Origin: Candidatus Uhrbacteria bacterium RIFCSPLOWO2_01_FULL_47_25
GTDB lineage: Bacteria > Patescibacteriota > Patescibacteriia > GWA2-46-9
Assembly: GCA_001791325.1 (NCBI GenBank)
Contig: MGEK01000024.1
Span: 1 to 40,222, forward strand
Length of the DNA stretch: 40,222 bases
Direction: 5' to 3'
Positions 15,174 through 25,300 of the stretch are shown here, one piece after another (within the stretch, counting starts at the first letter, position 1; each line of letters starts with the position of its first letter). The notes under the pieces were generated by a model. It worked only from the letters and a program-made list of their open reading frames with translations. It searched no databases and was not told the DNA's origin. Made by a program: the position numbers and the translations under genes.

Positions 15174-16573
15174 TTCATTAGATGCTTATATAGCTTTAAA
15201 TATTCTTTGGCAGACGCTTCCCATGAAAAATCATGTCGCATGGCTCGACGCCGCACTGTCTTTATTTTAGCACGATTGCTATAAAGAGCGAGGGCGTGGT
15301 CAATAATTTTTTGAAGTGCCCGAGAGTTAAAGTCGTCAAAAACTAAACCGCTCCCACCCGGCTCGCTAATGTCAGTAACCGTATCTTTAAGGCCGCCGGT
15401 CGCCCTAACAATGGGGATGGTGCCGTAACGCATAGCAATAAGCTGGCCTAGACCACATGGCTCAAAGCGCGAGGGCATCAGAAAAAAATCACTGCCTGCA
15501 TATATTTTTTGCGCTAAAACCGCATCAAAACCTATTTTGCCATAACAAAATTGCGGGTAACGTTTTGCTAAGTCTAAGCATAATTCTTCCAAATTTTTCT
15601 CTCCCTGCCCCAAAAATACGAATTGCAAGCGCTTATCTTTTATGAACGGTTCTATGGCTTCAACTAAAATATCTACGCCTTTTTGATTCGTGAATCTTGA
15701 TACTATCCCAAACACCGGGACAAGAATATTTTCTAGCCCTCCGAACCGACGCAGGGCAGTGGTATTTAAAAATTTACGCTCAAGGTGATGCGCGTCGTAG
15801 CGCCTTACTATACAGCGATCGGTCGCTGGATTAAAAACTTGCGTATCAATACCATTAACAATACCTGTAAGTTCTCGTTGCCGACGCCGTAATATGTCCT
15901 CCAACCCTTCGCCGCAGGGCGCAGACTGAATTTCCAGAGCGTAAGTAGGGCTAACCGTGGAAAGATAATCGGCCTTTTCTAGACCAGCTCTAAATAAATT
16001 AAAATTTTTAGCTCCACTAACGGATAAACCGGCACGTATCATAGTAGCCAAAGAAGCCCACCCCTGATTTGCCAGGTTATGAATTGTTAAAAGAACCGGC
16101 GCGTGCGTTGAGTCAAGAAATAAAGTCACGGGTGCGGCGTGCCAATCATGTAGATGCCAGATATCTGGTTTAAATTTTATTATCTCTGGCAGAAGTACGG
16201 CCGCTTTTGAAATAAATAAAAACCGTTCCACTTCTGCCTCGCTTCCCGCTATGGCCGTCGGGCTGTCATAAACGCCGCCAGTGCCCACCACCCGCGGCTG
16301 ATCAATTAAATAAACTGGCACGCGGCTTTTGGGAATTATGGTTTTTCTGATATTGACGGACAACTGTTCATTATTCCATGGCACAAACATTTTGCCTGTA
16401 ATTTTGGTAGGATAGATCTTTTCATCGTGCGTCCCGTAATAACCTGTAATAACACGAACATCAACGCCGAACTTACTCAAGGCCTTAGGTAAAGCCCCCA
16501 CCACGTCACCCAAGCCGCCTACTTTTGCTAAAGGGGTGACTTCAGAAGCCACAAAAAGTACTTTAATTTTCAT
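15170..16573 (-). CDS. glgA: Glycogen/starch synthase, GT5 family (second copy)
   Basis: 467 residues. N-terminal KVGGLGD (17-23) binds the nucleotide sugar phosphates. LHDWHAAP, SRFTNQKGVDIL and MPSRFEPCGLGQL are the GT5 hallmarks, the last carrying the conserved Glu. It transfers glucose from ADP- or UDP-glucose to an alpha-1,4-glucan. A GAGG site lies seven bases before the ATG. It is the third gene of a cluster with another GT5 and a GH57 enzyme, six bases after the latter. It is clearly diverged from the first GT5 copy, so the two probably differ in donor or acceptor. Confidence 0.94.
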   Translation of the reverse strand: MKIKVLFVASEVTPLAKVGGLGDVVGALPKALSKFGVDVRVITGYYGTHDEKIYPTKITGKMFVPWNNEQLSVNIRKTIIPKSRVPVYLIDQPRVVGTGGVYDSPTAIAGSEAEVERFLFISKAAVLLPEIIKFKPDIWHLHDWHAAPVTLFLDSTHAPVLLTIHNLANQGWASLATMIRAGLSVSGAKNFNLFRAGLEKADYLSTVSPTYALEIQSAPCGEGLEDILRRRQRELTGIVNGIDTQVFNPATDRCIVRRYDAHHLERKFLNTTALRRFGGLENILVPVFGIVSRFTNQKGVDILVEAIEPFIKDKRLQFVFLGQGEKNLEELCLDLAKRYPQFCYGKIGFDAVLAQKIYAGSDFFLMPSRFEPCGLGQLIAMRYGTIPIVRATGGLKDTVTDISEPGGSGLVFDDFNSRALQKIIDHALALYSNRAKIKTVRRRAMRHDFSWEASAKEYLKLYKHLMK

Positions 16574-16579
16574 ATAACC

Positions 16580-18082
16580 TCATGCACCTCGCTGTTCCGG
16601 CTGGCCGCCGCGGATGCGTCTATAATCGGATCTGTATTTTTCAATAATTTTCTCTATCTCTTCGTTGGGCATCTCTTTTCTTAAGAGATCGATGGCATTA
16701 ATCGCTTCATAGATATCAGTTTTATGTTCGAGTCGCCAGACAGCATCTCGCCATAGAATAGCCTTCTCATATTCACCCTTCGCTGCCGCTTCCTTTTCGA
16801 GCATCCTCATCATATCTAAGAATGCCAAATAGGTGGCACCTCCCTCGCCTCCCAGTCTCCATGTACGATCCTTAAACGGTATCTTGTAAGCGGCATTTCT
16901 TTCGCGCATCATACGCCTGATTTTGCCACTTCTTTGCCACTGAAAGGCGGTGGAGATAATTCTTTCATAATAATCAGCAGCCATTCTCAATTTTTCTTCG
17001 GAAATGTTTGGAATAAGCCGAATGGTTTCCAATAAGCGATAGACTCCCACTTCGATCATCTCTAAACTCCACCAAGGTTTGGCCGAAGCCCACCAAAAGT
17101 GATCCGAAGCTAAACAAATATCCATCATGTGTCGCACCTCTGGAAAGGCGAGGGAGTGTGAATCAAGAGCGTGCACTTCTTCTAAGACAGAATTAGTCAG
17201 CTCCCATTGCCATTGATGCAAAATATTTTCCGGATCAGACCACGATAAAAATTGAATGCCTTTTTCAATATCATCGGGGCTACTGGCCCAGGTGGAAGGA
17301 ACGGGAACCACGGAAACGGTTTCGTGGCAATGCTTTACTAAATCCGAGATGGTCACTAAATCAAACCCTTTAGAGGCAAAGATTTCAAACAGCATCTTCT
17401 CAAGACCCGGCCGATGATGCCCAAAGGTTTCGCCATCCATTCCCGTTATAAGATACCTGTCGCTGGCAAAGTCTTCTCTCATTGCTTCTTTCAATGAATC
17501 GTATGATCGCACTACAGCGCTCATAATCAAATTGCTGGGGCGCCTTTCTCTAAAAAAAACTAGTAGATTAGTGCCTTCTATTTTATGCAGTTTATGATAA
17601 TCAACTGTTTGAGTTCTGCCTGATTTGGCAATTTCGTCCAAAATCATCCATTTAAAGCCCAAAGATTCAACGATTTTAGGAAGTCGTTCGTCATAAGCCA
17701 TCTCCGGCGGGAAAAAACCGATGGGACGAAAGCCATGATTAAAATAAAAATGAAGTGTCTCGTTGTTGGCTTCTATTTGTCTGATAATTTCTTTTTCTTC
17801 AAGAAAGGGCAAAAGGGCGTGGTATTTAGCCGAAGAGGTCAGCTCTATGCGGCCTTCTTTAACAAGTTCCCTCAACATATCAATTAGATCTTTATATTGA
17901 TATTTATCCAAAAGCTCTAAAAGTGCTCCGTTGATATTTAAAGTCAGCCTGACTTTTTTGTGTTTTTTTATCCCCCGTAAGATCGGCCGGTAGCTCTGCG
18001 CCACGACTGCCTCTAGAATGTCCGGCTGCTGCTCGGCCGGCTGGTAGATATGGAGGAAGTTTGCCCAAACAAGTTTACGCAT
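16580..18082 (-). CDS. Glycoside hydrolase family 57 protein (amylase/glucanotransferase type)
   Basis: The start ATG at 18082 (500 residues, MRKLVWANFLHIYQP) is chosen over the longer open frame to 18196, because that extension overlaps the upstream GT5 gene by 100 bases and has no homologous look. HIYQP (11-15) is the GH57 start motif. FFPPEMAY carries the presumed nucleophile Glu127, and TGMDGETFGHHRPG carries the acid Asp216. The enzyme probably cuts or rearranges alpha-1,4-glucan made by the flanking synthases. It starts 5 nt after the GT5 stop, and the next synthase follows after 6 nt. Confidence 0.92.
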   Translation of the reverse strand: MRKLVWANFLHIYQPAEQQPDILEAVVAQSYRPILRGIKKHKKVRLTLNINGALLELLDKYQYKDLIDMLRELVKEGRIELTSSAKYHALLPFLEEKEIIRQIEANNETLHFYFNHGFRPIGFFPPEMAYDERLPKIVESLGFKWMILDEIAKSGRTQTVDYHKLHKIEGTNLLVFFRERRPSNLIMSAVVRSYDSLKEAMREDFASDRYLITGMDGETFGHHRPGLEKMLFEIFASKGFDLVTISDLVKHCHETVSVVPVPSTWASSPDDIEKGIQFLSWSDPENILHQWQWELTNSVLEEVHALDSHSLAFPEVRHMMDICLASDHFWWASAKPWWSLEMIEVGVYRLLETIRLIPNISEEKLRMAADYYERIISTAFQWQRSGKIRRMMRERNAAYKIPFKDRTWRLGGEGGATYLAFLDMMRMLEKEAAAKGEYEKAILWRDAVWRLEHKTDIYEAINAIDLLRKEMPNEEIEKIIEKYRSDYRRIRGGQPEQRGA

Positions 18083-18087
18083 ATACA

Positions 18088-19548
18088 CTAGATTAATGGC
18101 TGACGCAAGCTCTTGCGGTAAACGGCCACATATTTTTTTGCCGGCACAGCCCAAGAAAACGATTGCCGCATTCCTCTCTCCATCAAAGCTCGCCAAGCGT
18201 CTTGATATTTAAAATTTTCCACGGCCCGGGTAATGGTCATAAGTAAATCACGACTGTCATAGGCCTTAAAAACAAAACCATTGCCCTTGCCGGTGCGCGG
18301 ATTATAATCTTCAATCGTATCAACCAAGCCGCCGGTGGCGTGCACCACCGGCACCGAGCCATAACGCAAGCTGATGAGCTGACCCAGACCGCAGGGCTCA
18401 AATCTTGAGGGCATTAAAAAAACATCAGAGCCGGCGTAGTGCAGAGTAGCATGTTCAACATCAAACTCAAGATGAGCGGCAAACCTGGCGCGGTATCGCC
18501 GGCTGGCCCGACGAATGGCCTGCGCGTAATGAGCGTCTCCCCCGCCAAAAATCACCAATTGCAAATCAAGCCGCAATAGTGAATCAATAATTTCCAGAAT
18601 CAAATCAAAACCCTTTTGCTCTGACAGCCGGGCGACCATGCCAACCAGCGGGGTGCGTGACGATTCCGGCAGACCGTAATGACGCTGAAGATAGCGCTTG
18701 TTTTCACCCTTGCGCTCAAGATGCTCCAAATCATAGTTGGCGGCCAGCCCTGGATCAGTGGCCGGATTGTAGTCTTGATAATCTAAACCGTTCACGATGC
18801 CAAAGAGATGACCCCGGCGATTAATCAGCAAACGATGCAGATCTTCGCCAAAGTCCTTGGTTAATATTTCATCAGCATATTGCTCGGATACGGTAGTAAT
18901 AATGTCAGCCGCCATAATGGCGCGTTTGGCAAAATTTAATTTTTCCCATGCTTCCACGTCCCACCAATCCGGTAAGGCGCCTCGGCCGTTATCACGATAG
19001 TCGGGCGACACCTCCCACCAGTTATGACCGAACTGAAACGATAAGTTATGAATCGTAAAGACGGTGCGCGTATTGGGGTATTTACTGTGATATCCATTAC
19101 GCAATAAATAAGGAATAAAACCGGTGTGCCAGTCGTGGCAATGTATAATATCCGGCCCTAACCCCAGACGATCAATCGCTGCCAGCACGGCTACGTCAAA
19201 CACATAAAATCTTTGATTATCTTCATGATCGCCGTAAATACCGCGCCGACGGCCAAAATAATCATCATCGCCTATTAAATAAACCGGCAGATTTGGCTGC
19301 AGCCAGCCGCGCCAAATTTTCGCCGTTACCGATTCACCATTCGGCAACGCCACCTCAAGATCAGAAACTATCTCTTCTAAATTATGCGCCGAATAATCAA
19401 GTTTGGCGTAATAAGGAGTAAAAACGTTAATATCGTGACCCAAATCGCAAAGCGCGCGTGGCAGTGATCTGGCTACGTCCCCCAGGCCGCCGGTCTTGGT
19501 AAAAGGAGACACCTCGCTTGAGACGTGTACTACAGACAAACGTTTCAT
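18088..19548 (-). CDS. glgA: Glycogen/starch synthase, GT5 family (first copy)
   Basis: 486 residues with KTGGLGD (18-24), CHDWHTGFIPY, VARLSEQKGFDLI and MPSRFEPCGLGQL. First gene of the minus-strand order GT5-GH57-GT5-GalT. It extends storage glucan from a nucleotide-glucose donor in the cytoplasm. No Shine-Dalgarno site is evident before the ATG. The 80 bases upstream are AT-rich with a possible -10 (TATCAT) but no convincing -35. No branching enzyme, phosphorylase or glgC is in the window. Confidence 0.95.
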   Translation of the reverse strand: MKRLSVVHVSSEVSPFTKTGGLGDVARSLPRALCDLGHDINVFTPYYAKLDYSAHNLEEIVSDLEVALPNGESVTAKIWRGWLQPNLPVYLIGDDDYFGRRRGIYGDHEDNQRFYVFDVAVLAAIDRLGLGPDIIHCHDWHTGFIPYLLRNGYHSKYPNTRTVFTIHNLSFQFGHNWWEVSPDYRDNGRGALPDWWDVEAWEKLNFAKRAIMAADIITTVSEQYADEILTKDFGEDLHRLLINRRGHLFGIVNGLDYQDYNPATDPGLAANYDLEHLERKGENKRYLQRHYGLPESSRTPLVGMVARLSEQKGFDLILEIIDSLLRLDLQLVIFGGGDAHYAQAIRRASRRYRARFAAHLEFDVEHATLHYAGSDVFLMPSRFEPCGLGQLISLRYGSVPVVHATGGLVDTIEDYNPRTGKGNGFVFKAYDSRDLLMTITRAVENFKYQDAWRALMERGMRQSFSWAVPAKKYVAVYRKSLRQPLI

Positions 19549-19629
19549 ACGCGAGCGCCATGTCTAATAATGATAATTCTAATTAAAGGATTTAAACCCT
19601 TTTGCTGCGCTAAATTTATAGTCACAGAA

Positions 19630-20106
19630 TTATCCAAGCCAATTCCGCAGTTTTGGATAACGAGAACAAATGGGCAAACTGGCACACCACTCCTCAAGAC
19701 CCCAAATACGTCCAGACCTAAAGCTTCCTAAAACTAAAAGAGCCGACGCGTAGATAATGTGCTGATCAACCAAATATGAATTGTCTTTAATATAAGGAAA
19801 GGTCAATATGGGCAAATAGTACAAGAGCATCATAATTGCGCCAAGGGACGAACTTAAACGCACGAATAATCCAAGAATCAACGACAGGCCAAGCAATGTC
19901 AACCCCCACTCATTTACAAAATTGGTAATGGGTAACAAGCTCGGACTCACCAACCACTGGTAGAAGACAGGAAAGGTCTTTGCCCCCCTAAGATATCCGG
20001 CCGCCGACCAATTAGGGTTAATAATTTTCGTTATACCGGCATAAAGATACATCCAGCCCAGAACAACACGCAAGAGAAATAAGGAAATTTTTTGAGCTTG
20101 AGTCAT
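19630..20106 (-). CDS. DoxX/DoxD-like membrane protein
   Basis: 158 residues with four predicted transmembrane segments. LRVVLGWMYLYAGITKIINP is the DoxX-family first helix. Relatives include the DoxD subunit of thiosulfate:quinone oxidoreductase and components of radical-detoxifying membrane complexes. No active site can be assigned here. It starts one base after the stop of a second DoxX-like gene and ends the redox gene group. Confidence 0.85.
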   Translation of the reverse strand: MTQAQKISLFLLRVVLGWMYLYAGITKIINPNWSAAGYLRGAKTFPVFYQWLVSPSLLPITNFVNEWGLTLLGLSLILGLFVRLSSSLGAIMMLLYYLPILTFPYIKDNSYLVDQHIIYASALLVLGSFRSGRIWGLEEWCASLPICSRYPKLRNWLG

Positions 20107-20107
20107 A

Positions 20108-20494
20108 TTATTTCAGCCACTCCTTTAGCGATTTAGGCCAGCCGAGCAAGACAAGTAATGCTAATGGCGCTCCCCAGTTGGCCCATCGCTCCACAAAATC
20201 CCACACCGGATCGGGCCCAATCGGCCAGCGAATCATGGCCGTCCAAAGCCCCCACAGCGCCATATACAAAAGCGCAATCGGAATCGGCCGTATTAAAATA
20301 AGAAGCGCTAAGGCGACGTCAATAACACCAACAATCAGCAGAAGTGTCACAATCGTTTGCTCTCCTGTGATACCAACCGCCTGAAAGTATTTAAACCACC
20401 CCTCTTTCCCTTGCAGTGCGAACATACCGTGTCCCAGAAATTCTCCGGCTATGGCGATGCGCAAAATCCACTCTACGGTTTTATTATTATTCAT
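20108..20494 (-). CDS. Small DoxX-like membrane protein
   Basis: 128 residues, four hydrophobic segments. ILRIAIAGEFLGHGMFALQGK matches the DoxX first-helix pattern, but the rest is divergent, so the assignment is moderate. The paired arrangement with the next gene (TAA, one base, ATG) suggests a two-subunit complex. Confidence 0.75.
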   Translation of the reverse strand: MNNNKTVEWILRIAIAGEFLGHGMFALQGKEGWFKYFQAVGITGEQTIVTLLLIVGVIDVALALLILIRPIPIALLYMALWGLWTAMIRWPIGPDPVWDFVERWANWGAPLALLVLLGWPKSLKEWLK

Positions 20495-20579
20495 AAATAA
20501 TGAGAGTCAATATTATTAAAAAAACATAAACCCTTGCATTGAAACTAGGGGTGGCCGACCCCTGTCATTCATTGGCTCT

Positions 20580-21296
20580 TTAAAAGATGGGGTTAAGAGA
20601 ATAAATCATGTAAAGACCTAAAATAAGCATGAACAGGCCAATGCCCAGGCGCATTAGACCGCGATGCTCTTGGCGCCAAGCCTCCAGCCTCTCTGAAGAG
20701 GTACCAAAATAAGATATGCCAATGATAACAAGAAGCGGCAGAATGAAAATCAAGTTATAAAGAAGGAGCAAGGGCACGGCCGCCGCAAACTCTCCTTGGG
20801 AAAGAAGCCCCAAAATGGCAAGGTATGGCGCGCCCGTGCAGGGCAACTCAACCAACACCACAAAAATACCAAGCCCGACAATGGTTAAAAAAAGCAGGGC
20901 CGGATGCCGCCCCTCCATCCCCTCAATTTTGTTCGTGTAATATTTTATTCTCTCGGCTCCGCCCGGCACAATCTGCAGAGTAAAGCCGCGGCCGTACCAA
21001 AAATAATCTTTGATTTCCAAAAGACCGGCAATAATCGCAATTAAAGCCGCCACCCAATAAAAAGTAGTGGCTAGGCCCGTATTTAAGGCCAACTTCAAAA
21101 TGCCAAAACCTATCAACAAATAAGTAATATAAACAACGGCGCTGTACAGCAACCCCCCCAAGAGCATCCGTCGCGGACTTTTGAAAAGCTTGGTCATGAA
21201 AGCCACCAAAAAAATCAGAACGCCAAAAACGCAAGGGTTGATGCTGTCTATGAGGGCGGCCCCAAGAACAATGCCGATGGTAAGCTGATCACTCAT
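20580..21296 (-). CDS. CcdA/DsbD-type thiol transporter
   Basis: 238 residues, six hydrophobic segments. SINPCVFG (C22) and VELPCTGAPYL (C153) are the two half-sites of the CcdA/DsbD transmembrane family, which carries electrons from cytoplasmic thioredoxin across the membrane to reduce extracytoplasmic disulfides. It starts 42 bases after the VKOR-thioredoxin gene, so oxidation and reduction of exported thiols are encoded together. Confidence 0.9.
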   Translation of the reverse strand: MSDQLTIGIVLGAALIDSINPCVFGVLIFLVAFMTKLFKSPRRMLLGGLLYSAVVYITYLLIGFGILKLALNTGLATTFYWVAALIAIIAGLLEIKDYFWYGRGFTLQIVPGGAERIKYYTNKIEGMEGRHPALLFLTIVGLGIFVVLVELPCTGAPYLAILGLLSQGEFAAAVPLLLLYNLIFILPLLVIIGISYFGTSSERLEAWRQEHRGLMRLGIGLFMLILGLYMIYSLNPIF

Positions 21297-21338
21297 AAAA
21301 ATATAGTTACCTTAATAATGATTATATAAATTAACAGT

Positions 21339-22145
21339 TCATTCTGTAGAACCAGACATTTCCATAAGTGCTTCAATAGTTTGCAATCCCACCACTCGCC
21401 TCACCTCAACTCCATCACGCTCTAAAATCCAGGTTGGCGTACCGGTAATATTATTCTTAAGACATAATTCCGGATTGCCATTTGGGCCGTCCGGATGGCA
21501 CTCCACGGCATTTAATTTTTTATAGGCGTCGCCCAAAAGTTTTTCTTGCCGCCGGCAATTTGAGCAAGTGTAAGACTTATAATAAACCCAGCCGGTTTCA
21601 TTTAGACGATTGACCAAGCCGGAATAATCTTTCTTTACCACCGTGCCGGTTTGGGCAAAAAATAATACGCCCGAGACAACTGCGCCAGCAATAACAATAG
21701 GGATCACCAGCCGACCAATATCTTTGGTGTAGTTTCTAACAGCGATAAACAAAGTAACAAGAATCGCGAGCATTAAGGCCTTAGACGTTTCACACAAAAT
21801 GCAAAATGATTTAATAAATAAAATTTCTGTCAGGGTCAAATACAGCGACGGAATGAGTACAAAAACAGTAAGAAAAAACAGCGATTGAAAAATTGGCAAG
21901 CTCTTTTTGGTCAAACTAACAACTAAAATAGTAGTAAAATAAAGAAGGCCCAAAACCGAAACCGGAATGCCGAATACCTCCGAATAAATGCTAGTGGTTA
22001 CCACATCGCAGGAAACTTCGGCCGAGAGATCACAAAATGATTTAACGTTGGCATAATGAATATAGGTTAAATATGTCATTATGCCCAAACCAATGACGGC
22101 TAAAATCGCTATAAAATAACGGTAAGAATTTTTGACCTGATCCAT
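21339..22145 (-). CDS. VKOR-family protein with C-terminal thioredoxin-like domain
   Basis: 268 residues. The N-terminal VKOR domain has loop cysteines C38 and C46 and the active pair CILC (115-118) next to membrane helices. After a further membrane helix (about 146-165) a thioredoxin-like domain carries CSNC (194-197) and cis-Pro GTPTW. Fused VKORs of this kind take electrons from exported protein thiols through the Trx domain and pass them to quinone, replacing DsbA/DsbB. Position beside the cysteine-pair-rich giant protein suggests that protein as a client. No Shine-Dalgarno site is obvious. Confidence 0.93.
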   Translation of the reverse strand: MDQVKNSYRYFIAILAVIGLGIMTYLTYIHYANVKSFCDLSAEVSCDVVTTSIYSEVFGIPVSVLGLLYFTTILVVSLTKKSLPIFQSLFFLTVFVLIPSLYLTLTEILFIKSFCILCETSKALMLAILVTLFIAVRNYTKDIGRLVIPIVIAGAVVSGVLFFAQTGTVVKKDYSGLVNRLNETGWVYYKSYTCSNCRRQEKLLGDAYKKLNAVECHPDGPNGNPELCLKNNITGTPTWILERDGVEVRRVVGLQTIEALMEMSGSTE

Positions 22146-22252
22146 AATGTTAATATTGTCTATTAAAAAGATGACAACCCATCTTAAATAATCTAATTAC
22201 GCTTTCCTGCATATATTATATCACAATTTACCGACCCAATTAACCCCCTATA

Positions 22253-22283
22253 GTCCACAGCCCCGCAGTGCGGGGCTGTGGAC
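22253..22283. repeat. 31-nt perfect palindrome downstream of the giant gene
   Basis: GTCCACAGCCCCGCA, one base, then its exact complement (22269-22283). It lies 19 nt after the giant gene's stop. It could be that gene's terminator, but the minus strand then reads TATAGGGGG with no U tract. AGCCCCGC/GCGGGGCT is the same tip that occurs inside E2. Confidence 0.7.
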
Positions 22284-22301
22284 GAAATTAACACACTAGA
22301 C

Positions 22302-25300
22302 TTATCTTTTTGCCCCAGAGTAGGAAATAGCTCTGACCGCGTCCCAATCAGCCGCTAAAGTAGGCACTTTCTTGAAGATAGCTTTGTAGCTATTGATAGC
22401 GGCCTTTTCCGAATCAAGATTACGTACGGCTGATCTTAAGCCATAGGCCATGACCGTGACTGCCGCGTCATCGCGCGCGTTAGTGCGGTTTGGATCGCGA
22501 AGATATATCTTCTTGAAAGTGACAGATACTGCTTTTTCTCTCGTCGCGCTCAAGGCTGATGGCCAGCGGCCATTAGCAATCTTGATAACATCCTGCCAAT
22601 CTGCTTCATTAGTCGGCACCTTGCCGTAAGCGGCACGGAAGCTGTTCACCACACCGCCGCGCTCACCGGCGCCAAGAACTTGAGTTGTGCTCGTGCCATA
22701 GGTCACGAAGTTCAAAACTTTTGCTTTTGTGGCGGCTGGAGTGTTGGCCACTATAATTCGCGCGACAATGGTAGACTCGTAACGCTGTTCCAATCCAAGG
22801 TCGCGTGATTTGCCAGCTTCTTTGGCAATTGTCTCTGCGTTTGCCGTGGCTATGTTTGTAGCTTCACTAATAATTTGCGTAATCGGTGATGCTTCAACCG
22901 GAGCAGCCACTGGTTCGCTAGCAACTGGTGTCTTTGACGTGGTGTCTGTGGTAGTCGGCTGTTTAGTAGTAGTCGGTGTTGTTTGTGTTGGCGCTGGTGT
23001 ATATATGCCACCGCCTGATGACGCGCCGCTAGAGACCGCGGATGTCGCCATGCTGACCTCGCTGGAAGCCAGTGATTCACCCACGGCATTCAAAGCCGTA
23101 ATCTTGTAGTAGTAGGTGGTGCCGGCGGTAAGAGCGGTATTAGTATAAGTGACGGTTGAACCGCTAGATACAGTTGGATCAGCGTCTGTAACTCGTGTGA
23201 ATGTTCCACCTGAAGTCCCGCTGCGATAAATGGTATATCCTGTCGCTCCACTAACTTGCGTCCAGCCCATAGTTATGGAAGTGGTCGTGCCGCTGGTTCT
23301 GGCTAACCCCGAGGGTGCGGATGTGGGCGCGCCGTCAGCCGAAACAACCGGCGCGTAAAGGGAGAAGTGGTCAGTAGCGGCCGAAATTGTGGCGGTGGCA
23401 ACATTAGTGCTGAATTCAGAAGTCGTATCAATGGTCGTCATATCAGTAATAATATTACCGCTTGAATTTTTGTAAGTAATCGTTGTTGGCTTAGTCACCC
23501 AGTTTGAAGTGGTCTCATCCCAGTAGGCCATCTTCAAGGTGTCTGCTTCAGCTTGGGTGTTGATTGAAGTATCACTGCCAGAGGCCGTGGCTGCCAATTC
23601 CGCAAGAGTGTAGGTCATTTCCACGGTAATAGAACCATTAAGAGTGGTGATGGGATTGCCGCTTGAATCAGTGGCCTTAATTTCTTTAGCCATGTTGACA
23701 TATGAACCTGTGGAACTGTCAAAACTCTTTAGGGGCTTAGCTGAGCTGGTTTCGCGAACATTGTTGGTTTCTTTGGCTTGCACATTACCGGCCGAAGTAG
23801 AGGTGCCTAGGGCATTTGCCGGAATGGTTAATTTCACCCCAGCGGTAGTGTCCTCAAGAGTGCCGCCGCTCGCCGGTGTGATTGGTTTTGTCTTTGGCGC
23901 GGCTAAACTAACAGCCGTGCTTACAGTAATATCTTTACTGCTGACCGATCCACCGGTCACATCAATCGGATTTTGGGCGTAAGCGGCTTCGGCATACCCG
24001 TCGGCCACTGCCATCACGCGCCAGACGCCAGAGTTTACGTAAAGAGTGTAGTTACCAGTGGCATCGGCCTGCGCTCCGGCAAATCCGCCGCCCTGCTTTT
24101 CCGCCCTGATAAAGGCGTTGGCCGCGCCATTTGAACCAATGAATACCCGACCAGCAATGGTTGTTGAAGCCGCGCTCACGGTCAGAGTCTGCGCCGCGGT
24201 AGTATCGTTCACAATTAAGTTGCTTGGTTCACGGAAAAAGCCCGGCTTCATAGCGTTAACTTTGTATGTGCCATCAGCCATGTTAAGGGTAAAGCTTCCA
24301 TTAGTAGCGGTCTTCGTGCCAAAGTGCACGCCGTTTGCATTGCTCACCACTTCCACCCATGCGTCAGCGAGATTATTCGTGCCGTCAGTTACTGTGCCGG
24401 TCACGGCACGCAGAGTCGGCACGGTTACGGTTAACGCTTCATTGCTGTCAACGGTAACTACGCCAGTCGTAGAGCTGTAAACTGTGCCGCCCGTGCCGGC
24501 AATATCAGTGAGGCCAATGGCTGTGCCCGGCATACCAACGCGAACATTATAGCCACTGTTGGGCAAGGAATCGGGCACCTGGAGCGTCCCCGTGGTAGTG
24601 TTGTTTATTTCCACGCGATTACCTACTCCGTTGGAGCTGAAAAGATCAATGAATGCTTTGGTAACGCTTGCCGAGAATGTGACAGTGACAGTGCGCGGCG
24701 TGGTCACTGTAATATCTTTACCTGTGACATCACTGCCAGCCACATCAAAGGCGGCCAGAGGCGCGCTTTCGCCAACATTTGGAATAAAGGCGCGAATAAT
24801 ATAACCGCTGCCGACAGGCACCTTGAAGCTGTATATGCCATCAGCGCCGGTAATTGTTTCGTTAAACATTCCATTACCAGAGAGCCGGACAAACGCGCCC
24901 TGCACCGCTACCCCGCCAGAAGTTACCGTACCTGATACGGCACGGAACGTACCAGTGGCGGTCGGCGAGAAGTTCTGGTTAGTGGCGCTAACGCCATTGA
25001 TGGTGACGGTTAATTCCGCCAAGTTGCCGTATTGCGGCAGGAATGTCCCCACTTTCCAGGTGCCGTTTGAAACATACAACGTGTAGTTGCCGGAAGAATC
25101 AGTATTGGCGTTAGCGTATCCTGGACCGTCATTACGATAAGCATACACATTAGCGCCCTGCGCCACGTTCGTGCCGTCAGTCACTTTTCCGGAAATGGTG
25201 TAGTCGGGCTTAGCCACTTTCAAGATGAATGAGGTGGCCGCGGCCGTCGGCGTAATAGCCGTAGTCGCGCCGTCAATCAATAGATAAGTCGTAGCGTCAG

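Noticed and set aside
18083-18196. N-terminal extension of the GH57 gene to 18196
   Set aside because: It lies inside the upstream synthase gene, has no domain character, and the GH57 fold begins right after the ATG at 18082.
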